Assembly (NCBI RefSeq): GCF_022808855.1
Contig: NZ_JAKZLF010000001.1
Coordinates: forward strand, 124,001-188,000
Length of the DNA: 64,000 bases
Reading direction: 5' to 3'
Source: Anaeromyxobacter soli
GTDB taxonomy: Bacteria; Myxococcota; Myxococcia; Myxococcales; Anaeromyxobacteraceae
Shown here: in pieces, positions 54,990 through 61,561 of the stretch
How the letters are laid out: each line of letters opens with the position of its first letter
Position numbering within the stretch: position 1 is the stretch's first letter
The notes under the pieces: generated by a model
Seen by the model: the letters and a program-made list of their open reading frames with translations, nothing else
Told to the model about the DNA's origin: nothing
Database searches by the model: none
Program-made: the position numbers and the translations under genes

Positions 54990-55667
54990 TCAGGGCTCCC
55001 TGAGGCCGGAGTGGAGGGTCCAGGTCTCGTCGGCGCGGGCGGCGAGCTCGCGGCTGTGCGTCGCGAAGAGCACGGCGCTCCCCTCGCCGCGGGCGAGCCC
55101 GAGCAGGAGCTCCATGACGCGCTCGCCGCTCTCCTCGTCGAGGTTCCCCGTGGGCTCGTCCGCGAGGAGGAGGCGCGGCCGCCGGAGCAGCGCCCGGCAG
55201 AGCGCGACGCGCTGCATCTCCCCGCCGGAGAGCTTCTGGACCGCGTCCCCGGCGCGGGCCTCGAGGCCCACGCGCGCGAGCAGGCCGCGGGCACGGGCCG
55301 CGGCCTCGCGGAGCGGATCCCCCGCGACGAGCGCGGGCACGAGCACGTTCTCCTCCACCGAGAGGTGGGGCAAGAGGTGGAAGAACTGGAACACGAGCCC
55401 GACGTGGTCGCGCCGGAGCCGAGTCCGCTCGCGATCGGACAGCGCAGCGAGCGGCCGGCCGAGCAGGACGACCTCGCCCGAGGTGGGAGCGTCGATGCCG
55501 GCGGCGAGGTGGAGCAGCGTGGACTTCCCGGAGCCGCTCCGGCCGGTGACCGCCACGATCCGGCCGGCGGGCACCTCCCCGGACACGCCCCGCAGGGCGC
55601 GGAGCACCGCCCCGCCCGCGGTGCGGTACTCCCGGGCCACTTCACGAAACGTGACGATCGGCTCCAT
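54990..55667 (-). CDS. LolD/MacB-type ABC ATPase
   Basis: 225 residues from the ATG at 55667 (GGGTGAGGGTGGG upstream); an ATG 15 bases earlier is possible. Walker A is GRSGSGKST, the Q-loop is in VGLVFQFFHLLPHLS, the signature is LSGGEMQRVALCRALL, Walker B is LLLADEPTGNLD and the H-loop is ATHSREL. The FQ-x-x-x-L-P-x-L-S segment is characteristic of LolD/MacB ATPases. First gene of the ATPase, permease, AttH-like operon. Confidence 0.94.
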   Translation of the reverse strand: MEPIVTFREVAREYRTAGGAVLRALRGVSGEVPAGRIVAVTGRSGSGKSTLLHLAAGIDAPTSGEVVLLGRPLAALSDRERTRLRRDHVGLVFQFFHLLPHLSVEENVLVPALVAGDPLREAAARARGLLARVGLEARAGDAVQKLSGGEMQRVALCRALLRRPRLLLADEPTGNLDEESGERVMELLLGLARGEGSAVLFATHSRELAARADETWTLHSGLREP

Positions 55668-55733
55668 CCCACCCTCACCCATGCCGCCGCGCCCCGAGCC
55701 GCGCGAGCCTTTCCGCCGCGGGCCGGCGGCGGG

Positions 55734-58508
55734 TCACCCGGCGCGGCGGACCTGCTCGCGGGCGAGCAGCGCGCCCACCACCTCGCGGAGGACCGCGGGC
55801 GCGAACGGCTTCTCGACTCGCGGCAGCCCGCTCGCCTCGAGGAAGCGCCGGGCCCGGTCCGTGAACGCGCCCCCTGTGATGAACACCATCCGAGTGGCCG
55901 CGTCGGGCGCCGCGCGCGCCAGCGCCTCGTGGAGATCCATGCCGGTGAGGTCCGGCATCATCAGATCGCACAGGACCACGTCGAAGCGCTCGCCGCCCGC
56001 GAGGCGCGCGAGGGCGGCGCGTGCGTCGGTCATGCAGTCCACGTCGTGACCGGCGAGGACCCGCCGGACTGTGCTCCCGATGAGCGGCTCGTCGTCCACG
56101 ACGAGGATGCGCGCGCGCTCGGCGTGCCCGGCGGACGGGGAGGACGGCTCGGGGGGGCGGGCCTCCGATGCCCCCGGGAGGACGACCCGGAACAGGGCCC
56201 CCCTGCCCGGCTCGCTCTCGAGCTCGATCCTCCCGCCGAGCCCGGTCACGATCCCGTGGCAGACGGAGAGGCCGAGCCCGGTGCCCTGGCCCGGCGGCTT
56301 CGTCGTGAAGAACGGCTCGAACACCCGTCGCCCCAGCTCCGCCGGGATGCCGGCGCCGGTGTCCGAGACCTCCAGGACGGCCTCCCCGCCGGGACCGGCG
56401 CGGCAGGTCACGCGGATCTCGTTCGCGGCGGCGTCGCCCTCCGGGATCGCGTGCGCGGCGTTGACGAGCAGATTCAGCACCACCTGACCCACCTGGAACT
56501 CGGACGCGAGGACCGGCGGCACCGGATCGAGCCGCAGCACGAGGCGCGCGCGGTGGCGGATCTCGTGCTCGGCGAGCTTCGCGGCCCCCGCGATCTCGTC
56601 GCGCACGTCGATCGGCCGGCGGCCGTCCCGCCGCGAGCGGGAGACGATCCCGAGATCGCGGATGATGCGCGCGATGCGTCGCGTCCCCTCCGCGGCGTCG
56701 TCGAGCGCCTGGAGCGCCTCGGACACCTCCGGCTCGCCCGCGCGCGCCCCGAGGGCCTCGCGCGCGCAGCCGAGGTTCGCAGAGACGAAGGTGAGCGGGT
56801 TGTTGATCTCGTGCGCCATCCCCGCGGCGAGCGTCCCCACCGCCGCGAGCCGCTCGGCCGCCTCGGCGCGGCGCCGGTCCGTGAGGTCGCGGGCGGTGTA
56901 GATGGCGTACTCCGCGCCGTCGAAGGCGAGGTGCGAGAGGCCCACCTCCGCGTCGGCGCGGCCCTCCGGCCGGCGGACCGTCCCGTCGAGCACCGCCGCG
57001 CCGTGCGTCCGGATCTCCTCCCAGCGCGCCGGCCAGCCCGCCTCGGCGAAGCCGCCGTCCACGTCCCACACCGCACGGCCTACGAGCTCCGCGGCCCCGC
57101 GCCCGAAGAGCCGCTGCGCCGCGTCGTTCGCGTAGGTGATGCGGCCCCCCGGATCGAGGATGAGAACGGGGGCGTAGCCGCGCTCGAGCGCCGTCTGCGC
57201 GAGGCGCAAGGCACGCTCGGCGCGGCGGAGGTCCGTCACGTCGAGCGCCACCCCGCCGAGCAGCGGAGCCTCCTCGCCGCGAGGCATGCGGAACTTGAGC
57301 GCCACGAAGGAGCGACCGGACAGCTCCATCTCCTCGCGCCCGATCTCCCCGTTCTCGAGGACGGCCCGGTCCACGGCCGCCACCCGCTGCGCGACGGTCG
57401 GTGAAAACATCTCCGCGGCCGACCTGCCCTGGAGCTCGTCCAGTCCGAGGCCGTGCGCCCGGGCGAAGCTCGGGTTCCCGGTCACGACCCGGCCCTGGGC
57501 ATCCTTGATGAAGATGACGGCCGGGGTGTGGCGCAGGAACGCGTCGAAGCGGGCCTCGCTCTCCGCGAGCGCGGAGAGCGTGCGCTCTCGCTCCGCGAGC
57601 GCTGCGCCGAGCACGAGGGCGGTCGCCACCGCGATGAACACGAGCAGCTGCACCTGCACGTCCGCCGCCGTGATCGTGGTGCTCGGATCGAGGAAGCGCG
57701 TCCGGGAGGTGAGCCCGGCGCCGACGAGCGACACGATCGCCGCGCCGGCCGACGCGCCTCGCACGCCGAAGCGCGAGCCCGCCCAGACGAGCGGCGGCAG
57801 GAGGAGGTAGCTCCGCTCGAGCCGCGTGCCGCCCGCGAAGACGAGCACCGCCGACCCGCCCAGCGCTGCGGCCACGACGGCGGCCTCGACCGCGCGCGAG
57901 AGGGCGAGCGGGCGCAGCCGCCGCCGGCCGGGCATCCAGGACACGACGAGCGGCGCGAACACCAGGATCCCGAGCGCGTCGCCCGTCCACCAGGCCCGCC
58001 ACACGTGGAGGAACTGCACCGTCCCCGACCAGCCGTAGTGCGCCATGGCGCTCGCCGCGCCCAGCGCGGACGGCGCGAGCGGCGCAGCGAGCGCCCCGAG
58101 CAGCACGAGGGCGGCGACGCCGCGCACGCTGGCCGTCGGCCGCCGCGGTCCGGCGAGCCTCGACACGAGCGCCGCCGCGAGGGCGGCGTCGAGGAGGTCC
58201 ACCACGACGTTGACGGTGACGAGGGCGGCGCTGCGGCCGGTCGCGCCGCTCGCGACGATCTCGGCCGCGATCGCGGCGCCGGCGAGCGCGAGCCGCTCGC
58301 GACCGCGACCGCCCAGGAGGAGGGCACCCGCGAGCAGCCCGACCGGCGGCCAGTAGGTCGCGAACGCGCCCGGGTAGGCCGAGAAGGCGTCCCCCGCTCT
58401 GCAGAGGAGGAGGTACGCGACGAAGAAGGCGACGGCGCGGCCGAGGACGACGCCGTTCTGGGAAGGCGGCGGGTCCCCTCCGACGCCCGGGTGAACGGGG
58501 CGCGTCAT
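55734..58508 (-). CDS. MASE1-PAS-PAS hybrid sensor histidine kinase with C-terminal receiver
   Basis: 924 residues. Eight-helix MASE1-like membrane sensor (about 20-305, with YPGAFATYWPPVGLLAGALLL), PAS one (about 325-430, TPAVIFIKDAQGRVVTGNPS), PAS two (about 445-565, APVLILDPGGRITYANDA), HisKA ([12 protein letters not shown]), HATPase ([30 protein letters not shown]) and a receiver domain (VDDEP, VVLCDLMMPD, VEKPFAP). A phosphorelay through a separate Hpt protein is likely. Two unknown genes lie upstream on the same strand. The signal sensed is not predictable. Confidence 0.92.
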   Translation of the reverse strand: MTRPVHPGVGGDPPPSQNGVVLGRAVAFFVAYLLLCRAGDAFSAYPGAFATYWPPVGLLAGALLLGGRGRERLALAGAAIAAEIVASGATGRSAALVTVNVVVDLLDAALAAALVSRLAGPRRPTASVRGVAALVLLGALAAPLAPSALGAASAMAHYGWSGTVQFLHVWRAWWTGDALGILVFAPLVVSWMPGRRRLRPLALSRAVEAAVVAAALGGSAVLVFAGGTRLERSYLLLPPLVWAGSRFGVRGASAGAAIVSLVGAGLTSRTRFLDPSTTITAADVQVQLLVFIAVATALVLGAALAERERTLSALAESEARFDAFLRHTPAVIFIKDAQGRVVTGNPSFARAHGLGLDELQGRSAAEMFSPTVAQRVAAVDRAVLENGEIGREEMELSGRSFVALKFRMPRGEEAPLLGGVALDVTDLRRAERALRLAQTALERGYAPVLILDPGGRITYANDAAQRLFGRGAAELVGRAVWDVDGGFAEAGWPARWEEIRTHGAAVLDGTVRRPEGRADAEVGLSHLAFDGAEYAIYTARDLTDRRRAEAAERLAAVGTLAAGMAHEINNPLTFVSANLGCAREALGARAGEPEVSEALQALDDAAEGTRRIARIIRDLGIVSRSRRDGRRPIDVRDEIAGAAKLAEHEIRHRARLVLRLDPVPPVLASEFQVGQVVLNLLVNAAHAIPEGDAAANEIRVTCRAGPGGEAVLEVSDTGAGIPAELGRRVFEPFFTTKPPGQGTGLGLSVCHGIVTGLGGRIELESEPGRGALFRVVLPGASEARPPEPSSPSAGHAERARILVVDDEPLIGSTVRRVLAGHDVDCMTDARAALARLAGGERFDVVLCDLMMPDLTGMDLHEALARAAPDAATRMVFITGGAFTDRARRFLEASGLPRVEKPFAPAVLREVVGALLAREQVRRAG

Positions 58509-58572
58509 CGGGCGACTTACGCTATCAGGAAAGTGCGCTCCGTGACACGGGCGCCTCCCGCCCGCGTCCCGG

Positions 58573-59394
58573 TCACGGCTCGGAGCGCGAGGGCGCGGGA
58601 GCGCGGCGGGAGTCCGCGACGACCTGCCGGTGGGCGAGCGCCGCCGAGAGCGCGCTGAGGCTCGCGAGCGCGAGCACCACCTCGCTCACGGAGTGAAGCG
58701 CGTCCGAGCCCGCGACCCGCGCGCCGGTCGCCGCCGCGTCGTAGAAGAGCCAGCACAGGTTGGAGGCGGCGAGCAGCCCCCAGGGCCACTGCAGCGCGCC
58801 GCCGCGGAACTGCCGCGCGATCCGGAACAGCGGCGCGACCAGCACGAAGCAGATGACGTCGCCCGCGACCGAGACCGCGTCGAAGAACGCCTGCGAGGCG
58901 CCGCCCGCGACGAGCGCGTCGGCGGCGTCGCGCAGGAGGGTGGGGATCCCCAGCCCGAGCCCCACGACGAAGACCGCGGCGCCGTCGAGCGCGCCCTGCA
59001 CCCGCGAGCCGGTGAGCGCGAGCCCCGCGCGGAAGAAGGCGGCGACGAAGAGGAGCGCGCTGCCGACGGCGGCGACGTTCACCGCGAGGATGTAGCCGAC
59101 CTGAAGCCAGGCCGGCTCGGGGCCCACGAGCCAGTCGCCGTGCGGGCCCGTGGTGAGCTTGTTCACCACCGGCAGGAGGAACGACACGGCCGACAGGAGC
59201 CAGGCGCGGAACATGAAGTCACGCCGCTCGAACGCCGCGGCGGCGGCCAGGCACCCGACGGTCGCGAGCGACTGGGTGACGAGCTGGGTCGCGAACCAGA
59301 GCTCGGGTTCCCTTCCGGTCGTCAGCGCGAGCGCGGCGACCGCGAGGGCGCCCGCGACGGGGATCGCGGCGAGCCATCCGTAGCGCATGCTCAC
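58573..59394 (-). CDS. Eight-helix membrane protein, unknown
   Basis: 273 residues with about eight membrane helices (starting LAAIPVAGALAVAALALTTG), short loops and a polar tail. The GTG at 59394 overlaps the preceding stop in a GTGA arrangement, favouring it over the ATG at 59388. Size and plan recall membrane-only sensor modules, but I recognise no family. It lies 64 bases before the MASE1 hybrid kinase on the same strand, so it could act with that kinase. Confidence 0.7.
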   Translation of the reverse strand: MSMRYGWLAAIPVAGALAVAALALTTGREPELWFATQLVTQSLATVGCLAAAAAFERRDFMFRAWLLSAVSFLLPVVNKLTTGPHGDWLVGPEPAWLQVGYILAVNVAAVGSALLFVAAFFRAGLALTGSRVQGALDGAAVFVVGLGLGIPTLLRDAADALVAGGASQAFFDAVSVAGDVICFVLVAPLFRIARQFRGGALQWPWGLLAASNLCWLFYDAAATGARVAGSDALHSVSEVVLALASLSALSAALAHRQVVADSRRAPAPSRSEP

Positions 59395-59633
59395 CGGAGC
59401 GCCTCCTCGAGCTCGGCGAGGACGTGCTCCGCTGGCCCCTGCCCGAGCAGCGTTCGCAGCATGGGGCGGAGCGACTCGAGGAGCCGCGGCACGTCAGCGG
59501 GGCCGATCTCGTCCGGTCTCAGGCCGAGCACGCGATCGGAGAACGTACGCACCACGGCGCGGGCCGTGTCTGGCCCGATCCACCTCGCGAGCGCCGTCGC
59601 GATGACGTCTCCCCTAGACTTGCCCCCCGGCAC
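59391..59633 (-). CDS. Small helical protein, unknown
   Basis: 80 residues from a GTG at 59633. It is soluble, with two or three amphipathic helices and no Cys: DVIATALARWIGPDTARAVV and LLESLRPMLRTLLGQGPAEHV. It is coupled by a four-base overlap to the eight-helix membrane protein gene. No family recognised. The start is uncertain because upstream sequence becomes Arg-rich. Confidence 0.55.
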   Translation of the reverse strand: MPGGKSRGDVIATALARWIGPDTARAVVRTFSDRVLGLRPDEIGPADVPRLLESLRPMLRTLLGQGPAEHVLAELEEALR

Positions 59634-59725
59634 GGCGCGCAGCCTAGACCCGCGCGGCGCGCCAGGCAAAGGCCGTGAAGTGTGACGGTTTCGTGACGGC
59701 GCGTTCCTCGCCTGCGCGGACGCGC

Positions 59726-60778
59726 TCACCGGGCCACGCTCCAGGCCATGTTCTCGCGGTAGCGACGGTCGAACGCCTTCCGCTCCGCCGAGTAGTTGCA
59801 GCCGCCGCCCTCGCCGTCCGCGGACAGGGCGACGACCCCGAGGTCCACCTCGGGGGGAAACGCCTCGAGCGCGCGCTCCACCGCCTCCTGCGCGGGCGCC
59901 CCGCGCGCGAGATCGTCGTAGACGGTCTTCGCGACGAGCCGCTTCACGATGTCCTCGCCGTTGCCCGTGCACGCGACGGCGCCGTGTGGGCCGGCGTAGA
60001 TGCCGGCCGCGTAGATGGGGACGTCACCGACCCGCCCGTCGAAGGTGATCGTCGTGCCCCCGGTGCTGATCGCGGCGGCGAAGCGGCCCTCCGCGTCGCG
60101 CACCACCGCGCCGACGGTGTCGGGCGTCCCGAGCGCCTCCTTCAGCGCCGCCGGGATCGGCCCCGGGAAGTTCCACGCCTTGCGCCAGTCGTAACGGCGC
60201 CAGGCCGGGACCGTCCCCTGCTCCTTGCCCGACAGGATCCGGCGGACCCGCTCGTAGCGGGCGCGGCTCTCCGGGCAGACGGGGTCGTGATCCCGGAAAC
60301 CCATGGCGCGGGCGAACCGCGTCGCGCCGTCGCCCACGATGAGGAGGTGCGGCGTCTCGAGCACCTTGCGCGCGACGAGCACCGGGTTCTTCACCCGCTC
60401 GATGGCCGCCACCGCCCCGAACCCACCCGTCGCCCCGTCCATCACCGCCGCGTCCATCTGCACGGTCTTCCCGTCCATCCTGAGGTTCGCGCCGGTGCCC
60501 GCGTTGAACCGGCAGTCGTCCTCGAGCCGCACCACCGCCGCGATCGCCGCGTCGAGCGCGGAGCCGCCCTCGCGCAGCACCTCGAGGCCGCGCTGCGCGG
60601 ACGCTCCCGTCGCGTCCATCCGGACGCGCGCGCTCCCCGCGCCGCCGTGGACCACGACGGCGGGCGGTGCGCGCGTCGCCGGAGAAGCCGGTGGCGCGGG
60701 CGGGGGAGGCTCGATCGGCGCGGCCGGCACGGGGCCGGACGCGAGGAGCACGGCGGTCAGCGCGACGAGCGTCGTCAT
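59726..60778 (-). CDS. Isoaspartyl peptidase / plant-type L-asparaginase
   Basis: 350 residues with a signal peptide (VALTAVLLASGPVPAAP). The Ntn-hydrolase landmarks are VVVHGGAGS, CRFNAGTGANLRMDG, the autocleavage site GTPDTVGAVVRD (nucleophile Thr near 222) and AISTGGTT, plus TGNGEDIVKR. Precursors cleave themselves into alpha and beta subunits. The enzyme removes isoaspartyl residues from peptides or hydrolyses asparagine. The signal peptide indicates a periplasmic form. Confidence 0.93.
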   Translation of the reverse strand: MTTLVALTAVLLASGPVPAAPIEPPPPAPPASPATRAPPAVVVHGGAGSARVRMDATGASAQRGLEVLREGGSALDAAIAAVVRLEDDCRFNAGTGANLRMDGKTVQMDAAVMDGATGGFGAVAAIERVKNPVLVARKVLETPHLLIVGDGATRFARAMGFRDHDPVCPESRARYERVRRILSGKEQGTVPAWRRYDWRKAWNFPGPIPAALKEALGTPDTVGAVVRDAEGRFAAAISTGGTTITFDGRVGDVPIYAAGIYAGPHGAVACTGNGEDIVKRLVAKTVYDDLARGAPAQEAVERALEAFPPEVDLGVVALSADGEGGGCNYSAERKAFDRRYRENMAWSVAR

Positions 60779-60843
60779 GCCCGCGCATCGTCTCCCCGAA
60801 GACGCCGGGAATCAACGGTGGGTTGGTCCCGGGCGAGCGGGCC

Positions 60844-61416
60844 TCAGCGATCGAGCGCCACGCCGGCGCGGTCGACCGCCTCGCCCGTCGCGGCCACCCA
60901 GGCGATCGCCGGCGCGCAGAAGAGCACGCCCACCACGATCGCAGCGAAGAAGTTCCGGCCCTCGACGAGCGAGTCGCCCTGCGAGGCGAGCGCCGTCGCG
61001 GCGACCACGAGCCCGAGGACACCCGCCGCCGCCCACCGGCGCCAGGCCTCGAACGCGGACGCGAGCGTGGCCGCGAGGCCGAGCAGCACGTAGAGCGCGG
61101 CGAGACCGCGATCCGCGAACACCAGCTCCTTCCCGACCCACCCGAGCACGGCGGTGGCGAGGAGCCCGGCGCCGACGCGCCGCGCGAGGCTCTCGCCGCG
61201 CAGCACGAGCCAGAGGACGCCGAACACCGCGAAGAAGAGCCCGAGCTTGAAGAGGCCGAACCGCGCCACGCCGAGGCCGCGCCAGATCGAGTCCTCGGAC
61301 AGCTCCAGCGCCCGGGTGAGCACGCCCCCCGCGATCGCCTGGAGGAGCGCGAGGGCGAGCGCACCCGTGATGCTCGCCGCCACGTACAGCGCGACCGTCC
61401 GCTCCGTCTTCGTCAT
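60844..61416 (-). CDS. Six-helix membrane protein, unknown
   Basis: 190 residues with about six helices, including ALYVAASITGALALALLQAI and FGLFKLGLFFAVFGVLWLVL. Charged loops are short and no catalytic motif is visible. It precedes the isoaspartyl peptidase gene by 65 bases on the same strand. I recognise no family. The ATG at 61416 gives a clean N-terminus (MTKTERTVALYV). Confidence 0.65.
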   Translation of the reverse strand: MTKTERTVALYVAASITGALALALLQAIAGGVLTRALELSEDSIWRGLGVARFGLFKLGLFFAVFGVLWLVLRGESLARRVGAGLLATAVLGWVGKELVFADRGLAALYVLLGLAATLASAFEAWRRWAAAGVLGLVVAATALASQGDSLVEGRNFFAAIVVGVLFCAPAIAWVAATGEAVDRAGVALDR

Positions 61417-61434
61417 GCGCCTCGTGCCTCCTGC

Positions 61435-61461
61435 CGCCGGCGAGGAGTCGCCGGGCGGCGG
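61435..61461. other. GC-rich hairpin between the GH57-like and membrane-protein genes
   Basis: GCCGCCGGCGA and TCGCCGGGCGGC pair with one bulged base across GGAG. It lies 100 bases after the GH57-like stop on the minus strand, upstream of the six-helix protein start. It may act as terminator or leader structure. Confidence 0.3.
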
Positions 61462-61561
61462 ATTCTACACGGGGGCGGCGCGAGCGCGACGCTCGCCGTG
61501 GTGGGACGGACGGAGGCGATGTGGTCGCCCAGGCGCCGGCGCGAGCGGCCTCGCGGCGGGA

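Noticed and set aside
52587-57404. A 1605-codon open frame on the plus strand
   Set aside because: It lies opposite the FtsX-like permease, ABC ATPase and hybrid kinase genes. Its translation is a low-complexity Arg/Glu/Pro shadow.
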